A DNA stretch of 64,000 nt. It comes from Candidatus Omnitrophota bacterium (lineage in GTDB: Bacteria; Ratteibacteria; UBA8468; B48-G9; DTJG01). Shown one piece after another: positions 35,801 through 43,260 of the stretch. Position 1 is the stretch's first letter; each line of letters starts with the position of its first letter. The DNA lies in NCBI GenBank assembly GCA_023819255.1, contig JAMWBU010000002.1, positions 1 through 64,000 on the forward strand. Direction: 5' to 3'. Below the pieces are notes generated by a model, which did no database searches, was not told the DNA's origin, and saw nothing but the letters and a program-made list of their open reading frames with translations. The position numbers and the translations under genes are program-made.

Positions 35801-36909
35801 AAAGTGCCTGTTTTGAAATCAACATTTCCATCTACCGCTAAGGAACTTTTCAGTTCAACAGAATATGCGTAATGTCCTGTGTCTATTTTTAGATTTGAAA
35901 CTTCAATTTTTCCTGCCAGTAAATCTGATTTATAACATCCTGCTGAAAAAATTAAATCTATTTTACCCTGTATTTGACCTTTATTTATTAATCCACGGCT
36001 GTAAGAACCACCAAATTCTATTATTTCAGTACTATTCAACGAAAGAGTGTTTGTTTCACCAATATATAAGCCAGCGCATGATAAATTTCCTGTTAATTTT
36101 ACTCTTCCTGATTTTTTCTCTATTTTTATAGGCGGTAGAATTCCTCCATCTTTTAATATTTTTATTTCCTGTAAATCATTTTTATTCAAAACTATCCACC
36201 CATCTCCTCTGCCGCTGGCAACAGGCGAATCGTTACTTATAATATTTCCATAAAGAAAAATATTTCCTTCAAGTATCATACCTGCTGTTCTCGGCATTCG
36301 CCCATCAAAAATTAAATCCCCATTTATATGAATAGAAGCATCTTTATTTACATATAACAAGTGTCCGGATAAAATCAAATTTTCCTTAACCACAACCTTA
36401 TCAATTACTGTTATCTGATATGAAGGAGCGCCAGAAGAAAGAGTGATTGAAGAAAAAACTGCTCCGTTTGTTTTCAATATCGCATCAAATGAATATATGC
36501 CAAAAATGAGTGCAGGAAACCCTTTAACTTCGCCTTCATTAACAAAACCACCCCTTCCTATGGTTAATACGGAACCCTCTTTCTCTGCATCTATAATTCC
36601 TTTGTTTATAATTCCCTTTTTATTGTTTACTCCAAGATTTGTAAGCTTGATGCTATGACCATTCAGTTTAATTGATGCTTCTTTTTCTATTGTAAGGGAT
36701 CCATCTATGGAAATATCAGAAGTTAGTGATGGATATTTTAATTTACCGGAAGGGATAAGAACATCGTTATTATCAGATTTATCAGGAACTTTTGCCTTTG
36801 ACCAGTTTTCCTCATTAAACCATTCAGAACTTTTTCCCTCCCAGATATTTATTTCGGCAGACAACAGAGAAGAAAAAGCAAGTATTATTATCAATAAATT
36901 TTTCTTCAT
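32878..36909 (-). CDS. Giant secreted protein: beta-helix repeats fused to discoidin-like and glycoside-hydrolase-like modules
   Basis: 1343 residues with a signal peptide (KKNLLIIILAFSSLLSA). Residues about 20-500 are a parallel beta-helix-type region opening with WFNEENWSKAKVPDKSDNNDV and carrying repeated short strands such as IINKGIIDAEKEGSVLTIG. A discoidin-like domain follows near 550-690 (WAILSDRDGDGEYETF). A barrel follows (GVGIGFDEQMRYRAAL, catalytic-type acidic pair), then EDWWQVRQRY and the GATase-like domain (LLILPFPYSMGKETFNL). The C-terminal half parallels the 869-residue neighbour. The beta-helix would bind a polymer or anchor the protein at the surface (inference). It starts 26 bases after the third prepilin gene. 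Confidence 0.65.
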   Translation of the reverse strand: MKKNLLIIILAFSSLLSAEINIWEGKSSEWFNEENWSKAKVPDKSDNNDVLIPSGKLKYPSLTSDISIDGSLTIEKEASIKLNGHSIKLTNLGVNNKKGIINKGIIDAEKEGSVLTIGRGGFVNEGEVKGFPALIFGIYSFDAILKTNGAVFSSITLSSGAPSYQITVIDKVVVKENLILSGHLLYVNKDASIHINGDLIFDGRMPRTAGMILEGNIFLYGNIISNDSPVASGRGDGWIVLNKNDLQEIKILKDGGILPPIKIEKKSGRVKLTGNLSCAGLYIGETNTLSLNSTEIIEFGGSYSRGLINKGQIQGKIDLIFSAGCYKSDLLAGKIEVSNLKIDTGHYAYSVELKSSLAVDGNVDFKTGTFNTGDNTIEVAGNWYFSPCPENPSVNTIRLNSGKNARIIFTTGSNAIIQSGGVEQYYYSAAFQNLIIKKPNGILTIKDKPLEIKGVFKLEEGKVEMKDGGEIYLGVVREPSYGKYRIIDSGLKLTGTLTKEIFPDIIPAEIPEPTPGKVNIIHNYVGPDITSRELFNIAQFADISIKPYTTMVKNLVDQDPDLRTLTVPERGTPAKFFKYEFRFKSPQKISRISVCVASGPWAILSDRDGDGEYETFLRMDLEGKIANPGGTWVSRSFLHNNFVPPVETCGIMYIDLSGENNIYDFQIMVDSKKDYEKLKKQQEMEKGIPMIEAGEEINVFPPSEKERVFTGFHIEPWMFGLPQWIKIEKDKRPSLNEYKAFRDFIEGVKNYKGNILNMWPPTTWETAGPRTYEHFLLWPSRYDKHSANENFLKEVVEAFHKEGLKLFTMRRVAYPKKLEEFPETYTRDVPAPYISRHYREYLKGIVREQVYSGVDGVGIGFDEQMRYRAALNLKGQNEITRNAFKERYKTNLPQEPQDTEAFRKWIVFAYEEFASYLSDAANEAKKINPLVYTKSPVHFTLGTLWNSRIDVGIAEDIVGNKAKIDFARANEYLTFRSLGHYVTVLSAKIGIGANHNGSVVSLHNCSWSWRNDTLDVHPGFYLHFPPVYMRASPISSVVNGARMTLFWRYNAIFFGNYDKYVREGYSIIETMSSWGLKDAKTPKNIAILRSRVSEDWWQVRQRYNEEGDPMDQIRGYVYFKYLIEFLLRNGYPFDVYYLEHPIQKLKNELEGYSLLILPFPYSMGKETFNLINEFIKKGVKIILFDRQAETDEWGNFYEKALFEELIKNGKVIYINENIPGIGHYSDFIKFLKKELDQALGDKKAFYFNSYEEDVEFNVLENKKRDYILTFINWTDKPVEIDFGLLKLSQTKNYEILQRDIEGTKKVKIGDKETFNGLDLKKLRLSLNKWDVKVLYVKRKQEIK

Positions 36910-36935
36910 TTTACCCCCCCAAGAATTCGAAAATA

Positions 36936-37601
36936 TTAATATCCTGCAAATTTCTGTCCAAAATAAGGAACCAGATTTGAAGGACTTTCAAGAAACCCTT
37001 TTGAAAAGGAGCCAGCATTGCCACCAGCAAATAGCACATTCGTATTATCTCCATGTAGATACCATATCTGCGCTGTCTGATTAATATGATCAATGTTTCC
37101 TTCAAGAAAAAGGATATGAGTCGATGGGTCTGGAATATGACTGATTTTCTTGCCAAGATATACCATATTTGCATACCCGGCCGGGAAACCGCTTGTAATT
37201 CTATTGAAACAATATATCCTTTTTATTCTGACGTCTGTGGATGGAAAACAGCTGTATGTTGAATCAGGTGTTCCATCAAGTCCCACAGCAGGACAGGTAT
37301 ATATTTCCGGCGTTTTTGTTGTGCCTGACTGCCATCCAACATATGGAAGTAAAAGAGTAAGATGGTTGTTATATGCTCTTTCTGCACCATCTCCTTGCAT
37401 ATAGGGTATCCGGTCATCATAATCATTTGCATACATACGAACAGCCAGACCAAGTTGTTTAAGATTGCTGATACATGAAGCCTGCTGCGCTCTAAGTCTT
37501 GCTTTGCCTAAAAGTGGAAGTATCAATGTCGCAAGAATAGCCATAATTGCCACTACCACGAGAAGTTCTATCAGAGTGAACCCGCATCTTTTCTTTTTCA
37601 T
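36936..37601 (-). CDS. Prepilin-type N-terminal methylation protein (pseudopilin), copy 3
   Basis: 221 residues. A prepilin peptidase site occurs at [25 protein letters not shown], with the conserved glutamate at +5. The long hydrophobic helix continues into a coiled region ([30 protein letters not shown]), and a globular part ends in [14 protein letters not shown], a degenerate version of the terminal H-x-D-G motif. AAGGAGG lies before the ATG. These pseudopilins, numerous in PVC-type bacteria, are presumed to form part of a secretion or surface fibre system. This copy has the weakest terminal motif of the three. Confidence 0.88.
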   Translation of the reverse strand: MKKKRCGFTLIELLVVVAIMAILATLILPLLGKARLRAQQASCISNLKQLGLAVRMYANDYDDRIPYMQGDGAERAYNNHLTLLLPYVGWQSGTTKTPEIYTCPAVGLDGTPDSTYSCFPSTDVRIKRIYCFNRITSGFPAGYANMVYLGKKISHIPDPSTHILFLEGNIDHINQTAQIWYLHGDNTNVLFAGGNAGSFSKGFLESPSNLVPYFGQKFAGY

Positions 37602-37617
37602 AACTTACCTCCTTTAA

Positions 37618-38514
37618 TTAAGGTGCATAAATAAGTGGATTATGTATCCTTCCGATCCATCGCGTTATTCCGTTGTAGTCCTTTTCCATTGGTAAAACAT
37701 GCCTTATTACGCCAGAAACATTCAACTTCACAGCAGAAAGCCATCTAACACTTCCATCCATATATAAAACATTGATACCTGCCGTTCCATGGTTATTTTC
37801 TTCAGTTAGAGTTACTCCCTCTGGTATAGAATCTTCTGGCACAGGATAGTATTCTGTTCCTACTGCTCCTCCCCAATCCCACACCTCAAGAACCCACGAA
37901 GCGCCACCAGAAAAATCTCCTTTTCCTTTAGTAGCATCAGGTCTCTGTCTATCTGCAACAAGAATAGAATCAGGTTCTGTTCCACAATTGACTCTAAGCG
38001 AGGATACATACGCATATTGATTAATACTATAGCTTAAATTTGCCCATGTGCTAATATCATATGGTTTTGCATAAGCATAGGAAAGCTCATACGGTGGCTT
38101 AAGATATCCCCTGCTTCTTACATTTGAAACATTTTTATAATCAAGTCTCTGACTCGGGCAAATAAAAACCTCAGGTGATCCTAAATACTTTACTCCCCCC
38201 AAACTTCCGGTTGAATCTTTTCCAAGAAGTTTATTAAATGGTCTGTATGTTAAAATATACCACGATATAGTTGATGGTCCTTGATAATTCGGGAGGAAAC
38301 CGCCATAGTCTTCCGCATACATTCGGAAAGCAAGTCCCATTTGTTTTAAATTGTTAAAACATATAGCCCTTCTTGCTCTTTCTCTCGTTTTACTTAAAAC
38401 AGGCAAAATCATAGCAGCAAGAATAGCAATTATCGCAATCACAACCAGTAATTCTATAAGAGTAAAACCATGCAGAACTCGAGACCTGCTATTCAAAAAT
38501 ATCTTTCTTGACAT
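37618..38514 (-). CDS. Prepilin-type N-terminal methylation protein (pseudopilin), copy 2
   Basis: 298 residues. The peptidase site is [21 protein letters not shown] after a 15-residue basic leader. It is followed by [31 protein letters not shown] and a variable head, ending in [19 protein letters not shown], the H-x9-D-G terminal motif of DUF1559-like prepilins. GGAGGTGG before the ATG gives a strong start. It is flanked by two related prepilin genes with gaps of 10-16 bases, so the three are one tandem set under the GntR promoter. No pilus assembly ATPase or prepilin peptidase is in the window. Confidence 0.92.
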   Translation of the reverse strand: MSRKIFLNSRSRVLHGFTLIELLVVIAIIAILAAMILPVLSKTRERARRAICFNNLKQMGLAFRMYAEDYGGFLPNYQGPSTISWYILTYRPFNKLLGKDSTGSLGGVKYLGSPEVFICPSQRLDYKNVSNVRSRGYLKPPYELSYAYAKPYDISTWANLSYSINQYAYVSSLRVNCGTEPDSILVADRQRPDATKGKGDFSGGASWVLEVWDWGGAVGTEYYPVPEDSIPEGVTLTEENNHGTAGINVLYMDGSVRWLSAVKLNVSGVIRHVLPMEKDYNGITRWIGRIHNPLIYAP

Positions 38515-38524
38515 TTTCCACCTC

Positions 38525-39421
38525 CTAAAAATTGCCAGAACTTTCAGGCCCTCTTAAATAAATTTGTTCATCAGGATGGACATAGCCACTTCCCACATTA
38601 TTTGTATACCAGTATGGTTGAGTAACATTCATAGAGTAATTTATATTAGGAATTTCTTCAGTTGGGATGTACCATTTCCCATTTATGAAATAATTTCCAC
38701 CACGAGATGCAGATTTTGTCCATCCTGTAGGTCCTGACCATTGAAAAGCGGTTATCCACTGGACATCGCCATCAATATAAAGGACATTTATTCCATAAGT
38801 TCCGTGATTACAAAGGTCCACAAGTTGAAATCTATAATCCCAGTAGGAACCATATCCTCTATACCATTCAAAGGAACCGTCTCCATCTACATACTTTTTA
38901 TCCGCCATGATTGCCCAGTTTTTTGAAGAAAGAGACCCTGCGTTTCCTGTGCCTATTTCTAAAGCAGCAGCCGGAACTTTAAATTTTCTGGTACTAAGAT
39001 TTGGAGCATAGGCATACGAGCAATATGGATAGATAAGATACCCTATCTGCGAGGCTACATCCCTGGAAGAAGGACATACAAACACCTCCGGGTTTTTAAT
39101 ATATTGAGGTCCGTTTGGTTGCCCTGTCGGGGGAGAAGCAGGAATAGGACCTGAAACATAGTGGCCAAGAAGCAGCATCATCGAGCGCGATGTACGTATT
39201 TTATTATTCCCGCTTTCTGTTGCTATTGGAAAATAACTGTCATAGTCATTAGCATACAAAGAAAGAGCAATGTATAATTGCCTGAGATTTGACATACAGG
39301 TCACTTTTTTTGCCCTTTCTATCGCCTTGCTCAAAACAGGAAAAACAAGTGCTGCCAAAATGGCTATTATTGCAATTACAACCAGAAGTTCTATTAATGT
39401 AAAGCCATATCTTCTCTCCAT
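38525..39421 (-). CDS. Prepilin-type N-terminal methylation protein (pseudopilin), copy 1
   Basis: About 298 residues. The peptidase site is [23 protein letters not shown], the helix continues through [31 protein letters not shown], and the end carries [20 protein letters not shown] (H-x9-D-G motif). The frame is open from ATG 39436, but AAGGAGG lies directly before the ATG at 39421, which is therefore preferred. With that start the gene begins just after the repressor gene's stop. It is the first prepilin in the operon. Confidence 0.92.
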   Translation of the reverse strand: MERRYGFTLIELLVVIAIIAILAALVFPVLSKAIERAKKVTCMSNLRQLYIALSLYANDYDSYFPIATESGNNKIRTSRSMMLLLGHYVSGPIPASPPTGQPNGPQYIKNPEVFVCPSSRDVASQIGYLIYPYCSYAYAPNLSTRKFKVPAAALEIGTGNAGSLSSKNWAIMADKKYVDGDGSFEWYRGYGSYWDYRFQLVDLCNHGTYGINVLYIDGDVQWITAFQWSGPTGWTKSASRGGNYFINGKWYIPTEEIPNINYSMNVTQPYWYTNNVGSGYVHPDEQIYLRGPESSGNF

Positions 39422-39432
39422 TTTTTCCTCCT

Positions 39433-40521
39433 TCATTCTATTATTGGTTCCAGAAGGATTTTCTTATAAATCGTCTCTATCATTCTTTTTCTTTCTTTAA
39501 TTCTTTCAAGAAGTATTTTTGCCGCGATTTTTCCTATCTCATATCTTGGCTGTTTTATAAGTTTTATATCGTAAATGATTCCATTTGGTAAAATTGGCTG
39601 GTCAAAAGATACAATTTTTATTTCTTCTTTTCTTATGTTCATTTCCTTCAGTCCTTTAACAATTCCTATTGTTATTGGTTCGTTTGCAGAAAAAATACCA
39701 TCAATTTTTTCTTTTCTCATAATTTCCTTTATCGCATTATATCCAAATTCTTCTGTCGCATATCCGTTCCTTATAATATTTTTATCTAAATCTAAACCAG
39801 ATTCTTCCAGTGCTTTTCTATAACCATTAAATCTTCCCTCAGAACTATAAAGAGTCATCAATGCACTCAAAAAAGCTATTTTTTTACATCCAAGTGAGAT
39901 TAAATATTTTGTTCCAAGATAGGCACCCTTTATGTTATCTGTTGCGACAAGATCTGCTTTTACGTTTTCTAAAGGGGTATCAACAAAAACAAAGGGTATG
40001 CCTTTTTTCATTAACACATCATAATATGGATTCTGGTTTGAAAAATAATTCGCGGAAACTATAAATCCATTGACTCCTCTTTCCGCAAAACTCTCCATAT
40101 ATTCCTTTTCTTTTTCGACATCATCGTCATAATTTCCCAGGAGTAAGTGATATTTCTCTTCTCTCAAGCAATCCTCTGCACCTCTGACAATTCCTGAAAA
40201 AATGGAGAATGTTATACAGGGAACTAAAACAGCAACTCCCTTATTAAGTTTTTTTATCTCTTTTTCTCTCCCCTTTATAACTGTTGCTTCTTGCCTTTTG
40301 TCAGGGGAAATAACAAATGTACCTTTGCCTGTAATTTTATATATATATCCTTCTGATTCGAGAAGCGACAGAGCCTTTCTTAATGTTGCCCTGCTAACCT
40401 TATATTTTTCACATAACCGGTGCTCTATGGGAATTTTATTCCCCGGCTTGTATTCTCCTTTTTCTATTTTTTTTCTTAAATCCTTTTCTATCCACAAATA
40501 ATTAGGGACCCACTGTTCCAT
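39433..40521 (-). CDS. GntR-LacI-type (AraR-like) transcriptional regulator
   Basis: 362 residues. An N-terminal GntR winged helix (residues 1-75: KPGNKIPIEHRLCEKYKVSRATLRKALSLLESEGYIYKITGKGTFV) is fused to a LacI/periplasmic-binding-type sensor domain (GVAVLVPCITFSIFSGIVRGAEDCL; GVNGFIVSANYF; VATDNIKGAYLGTKYL). This is the layout of AraR-like sugar-responsive repressors. It binds a sugar and releases its operator. It is the first gene of the operon, with a near-perfect promoter ending six bases before the ATG and an imperfect palindrome upstream, so self-repression is likely. No ribosome site precedes the ATG. Confidence 0.93.
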   Translation of the reverse strand: MEQWVPNYLWIEKDLRKKIEKGEYKPGNKIPIEHRLCEKYKVSRATLRKALSLLESEGYIYKITGKGTFVISPDKRQEATVIKGREKEIKKLNKGVAVLVPCITFSIFSGIVRGAEDCLREEKYHLLLGNYDDDVEKEKEYMESFAERGVNGFIVSANYFSNQNPYYDVLMKKGIPFVFVDTPLENVKADLVATDNIKGAYLGTKYLISLGCKKIAFLSALMTLYSSEGRFNGYRKALEESGLDLDKNIIRNGYATEEFGYNAIKEIMRKEKIDGIFSANEPITIGIVKGLKEMNIRKEEIKIVSFDQPILPNGIIYDIKLIKQPRYEIGKIAAKILLERIKERKRMIETIYKKILLEPIIE

Positions 40522-40527
40522 AGTTCA

Positions 40528-40556
40528 ATTTTACCTCGCACATTTTATTTTGTCAA
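40528..40556 (-). promoter_or_regulatory. Strong promoter of the regulator-prepilin-glycosidase operon
   Basis: On the minus strand TTGACA (40551-40556, perfect), 17 bases, then TAAAAT (40528-40533). The regulator ATG starts six bases after the -10 box, so the transcript would be leaderless. Confidence 0.8.
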
Positions 40557-40559
40557 TAT

Positions 40560-40576
40560 TTGATTAGTCTAAACAA
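40560..40576. promoter_or_regulatory. Candidate operator for the GntR-LacI-type regulator
   Basis: TTGATTAG-T-CTAAACAA is an 8-1-8 inverted repeat with one mismatch, lying four bases upstream of the -35 box. GntR-family repressors bind palindromes of this size. No second copy was seen elsewhere in the operon. Confidence 0.45.
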
Positions 40577-40948
40577 TCATATACAATATTATGTATTAAT
40601 TTTATCTCACCTTTCTTCTCTGTCAATAGATAAAAATAACGGCCAATTTCTGCAAGAGATTTTTTATTTTCGGTTTTATGGTTACTCATCAAAATCCAAA
40701 AGGCCATTTCAATGCGAGAACATTACAACAGGCGATAGAAAAATTAAGTTACCACAATGCCGCCAGTCATTATTAAACTCTGAACTGGCCATAACAAAGC
40801 CAGAAACAGCCCATCAAAAGATATGGGCGGTAATTTTGACTGCAAATTGAATTAAATTTTGATTAAGGTGATATTGCCCGCATTTTTTCCGGGAATATGA
40901 AATGAATAAAATCCGTATCATAAAACATAAAAACTGGAGACTTACATT
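40577..40948. other. Gene-free gap between the two large operons
   Basis: About 370 bases upstream of the glycan operon and downstream of hypE. A 32-codon plus-strand frame (start near 40679) reads GHFNARTLQQAIEKLSY and looks like a piece of a former protein, but it has no ribosome site and ends at a stop. Nothing else is recognisable. Confidence 0.35.
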
Positions 40949-41959
40949 TCAGCAAATTCTTGGTAATTGCATTCCGGTTGGCATCAGGATAAAGCGCTGA
41001 TAACCATTGATTGTCTCCATAACAACCTTTCCTCTAAATTCTGACGCAACCTCTCCTATCACAGCGGCTTCTCTGCCAAACGGATGTTTTCTCATAACTG
41101 AAACAACCCTGTCTGCATCCTGAGAAGATACTATCGCAACCACCCTGCCCTCGCAGGCGAGATTCAGAATGTCAAAACCAAGAATTTCACATAGAGATTT
41201 TGCGGCTTCTGTTTGCGGAATCCTGTTTTCATAGATTTTCAGCCCAAAATTTCGCCCAAGCGCTATTTCGTTCAAAACGGCGGCGAGCCCGCCTCTTGTG
41301 GGATCCCTCATAAATTTTATTTTTTTTGATGCGCTCAACATATCAAAAACCAGGTGACCTATGGCGGCGCAGTCGCTTTTCAAAGAAGACCTGAACTTAA
41401 GGTTCTCTCGCGCGCAGACAATAGCAAGCTCATGCATTCCCGGCGCGCCGCTTAAAATTATTGAATCGCCTGGTTCTATTTTCTCAATTCCAGCAGGCGA
41501 ACTGGAAAATCTTATTCCGATGCCGGATGTTGTGATGAAAATTCCGTCTGTCTTGCTTTTTTCAACGACCTTTGTGTCGCCGGTAACAATTCTCACACCA
41601 GCCTTTTTCGCTTCAATTGCCATAGATTTCAAAATTCTTTCAAGGTCTGACAGTTTAAAACCCTCCTCAATAATAAATGAGCAAGATAAATACACTGGTT
41701 TTGCGCCGGAAACAGCAAGGTCATTAACAGAACCACACACAGCGAGTTTTCCAATGTTGCCGCCAGGAAAAAACACGGGATTAACAACAAACGAATCTGT
41801 TGTGAAACAAATTTCGCCGGATGGAACTTTTATGCTCGCAGAATCAGAAAGATTTTTTAGGACAGGGTCATCGAAATATTTCAGGATCAAACCTTCAATA
41901 AGGTCCCTGGACTGTTTTCCTCCTGCCCCATGTGCAAGCAATATTCTTTCATCTTTCAT
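40949..41959 (-). CDS. hypE: Hydrogenase maturation carbamoyl-dehydratase HypE
   Basis: 336 residues. PurM-like fold with the N-terminal ILLAHGAGGKQSRDLI, the nucleotide-binding FTTDSFVV and DPTRGGLAAVLNEI, and the C-terminal PRIC whose cysteine carries the carbamoyl/cyano group made for the hydrogenase active-site iron. The ATG at 41959 is chosen because the family starts there; it overlaps the end of hypD by 11 bases. Last gene of the maturation cluster. Confidence 0.96.
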   Translation of the reverse strand: MKDERILLAHGAGGKQSRDLIEGLILKYFDDPVLKNLSDSASIKVPSGEICFTTDSFVVNPVFFPGGNIGKLAVCGSVNDLAVSGAKPVYLSCSFIIEEGFKLSDLERILKSMAIEAKKAGVRIVTGDTKVVEKSKTDGIFITTSGIGIRFSSSPAGIEKIEPGDSIILSGAPGMHELAIVCARENLKFRSSLKSDCAAIGHLVFDMLSASKKIKFMRDPTRGGLAAVLNEIALGRNFGLKIYENRIPQTEAAKSLCEILGFDILNLACEGRVVAIVSSQDADRVVSVMRKHPFGREAAVIGEVASEFRGKVVMETINGYQRFILMPTGMQLPRIC

Positions 41960-43043
41960 AGGCGTAATATGCTGCGCAGGTGCCTTCAGTTGAAACCATA
42001 CAGGGTCCAACAGGATTTTCAGGGGTGCATAACCTGGCAAAAAATTTGCAATCAAACGGCTTTTTCAAGCCCTTTAACACCTGCCCGCAGATACATCCTT
42101 TTTTGTCTGTGGAACCTTTCAAATTGATCGGAAATCTGTAAACAGAATTGTATTGACTGTACCTCTTGTTGACTTCAAGACCGCTTGATCTTATTATCCC
42201 GATACCCCTCCACTCTGTGTCAACAACATCGAAAACTTCCTTCATCAAACTGAGCGCGTTCGGATTGCCATCGCTTTGAACGCAACGACTGTACTGGATT
42301 TCAACAGATACTTTCCTTTTTCCAGCTATCATTTCGAGAAGAATCAGTATTGAATGAAGGATATCGGTTATTTCAAAACCTGATATAACACAGCCAATAC
42401 CATATTCTCGAGGAAAAATTTCATAGGGCCTTGAACCAATTATCACGCTTACGTGCCCGGGACAGATAAAGCCCTGTATCATATGCTGTTGGTCATTGAC
42501 AAGCGCCTCCATCGCTGGCGGAATAAGCTTATGACAGGAAAAAACAGAAAAATTATTTATTCCCTGCTGGTTCGCATAAAGAATCACTTTGCCGGTCAAT
42601 GGCGCGGTGGTTTCAAATCCTGCGCCGAGAAAAACAATTTCCTCCCCTGAATTTCTTTTCGCGATCTCAAGAGCATCGAGAGGAGAATAAACGATATCAA
42701 TCTTAGCCCCGACTGCAGCTGCTTTTTCAAGAGATCCCCTGCCAGAAGGAACCCTGTACATATCTCCAAATGTAACAACCCTCGTTTTCTTATTTTTCGA
42801 AATTTCAATCGCGGCGTCGATATACGAGTTTGAAGAAACACAAACAGGACAACCGGGACCTGAAATCAAATTTACATTTCCAGGGAGCACTTTTCTCAAT
42901 CCTGAACGGCCTATGGCCATGGTGTGTGTTCCGCAAACCTCCATAAAATTCACCTGTTTTCCTATGGAAGCGGAAATTGTATATATCTTTGAAACAAGAG
43001 CGCTGATATGTTCAGAGTTTCTGAATTCATCTATATATTTCAT
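41949..43043 (-). CDS. hypD: Hydrogenase maturation iron-sulfur scaffold HypD
   Basis: 364 residues. Diagnostic motifs are FMEVCGTHTMAIGRSGLRKVLP, LISGPGCPVCV, FLGAGFETTAP and FICPGHVSVIIG. The C-terminal 4Fe-4S ligands lie in CICGQVLKG, CKFFARLCTPENPVGPCMVS. HypD with HypC assembles the Fe(CN)2CO moiety. The length is normal, and every conserved cysteine region appears present. It overlaps both hypC (17 bases) and hypE (11 bases), indicating tight translational coupling. Confidence 0.97.
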   Translation of the reverse strand: MKYIDEFRNSEHISALVSKIYTISASIGKQVNFMEVCGTHTMAIGRSGLRKVLPGNVNLISGPGCPVCVSSNSYIDAAIEISKNKKTRVVTFGDMYRVPSGRGSLEKAAAVGAKIDIVYSPLDALEIAKRNSGEEIVFLGAGFETTAPLTGKVILYANQQGINNFSVFSCHKLIPPAMEALVNDQQHMIQGFICPGHVSVIIGSRPYEIFPREYGIGCVISGFEITDILHSILILLEMIAGKRKVSVEIQYSRCVQSDGNPNALSLMKEVFDVVDTEWRGIGIIRSSGLEVNKRYSQYNSVYRFPINLKGSTDKKGCICGQVLKGLKKPFDCKFFARLCTPENPVGPCMVSTEGTCAAYYAYER

Positions 43044-43251
43044 CTTTCATCTCGTCTAAAAGTTTCAATGTGGCTTCTGCTTCGTTTTTCCCCAGTTTTT
43101 GTATGGCAAAACCGGCGTGAACAATCACATAATCTCCGACCTTTACCTTGCCAACAAGAGAAATATCAATATTCCTTTCGATGCCGCCAAGAAACACTGT
43201 TGCTGTGTTTCCTTTTTTTTTCTTTATTTTCATTGGAACCGCAAGACACAT
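43027..43251 (-). CDS. hypC: Hydrogenase maturation chaperone HypC
   Basis: 74 residues. It starts MCLAVPMKI, where Cys2 is the catalytic/iron-binding residue, and continues as a five-stranded barrel (VGDYVIVHAGFAIQKL). It shuttles the iron-cyano group between HypD and the hydrogenase large subunit. AAGGAGG precedes the start. Its 3' end overlaps hypD. Confidence 0.96.
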   Translation of the reverse strand: MCLAVPMKIKKKKGNTATVFLGGIERNIDISLVGKVKVGDYVIVHAGFAIQKLGKNEAEATLKLLDEMKDEIYR

Positions 43252-43260
43252 AAATCCTCC

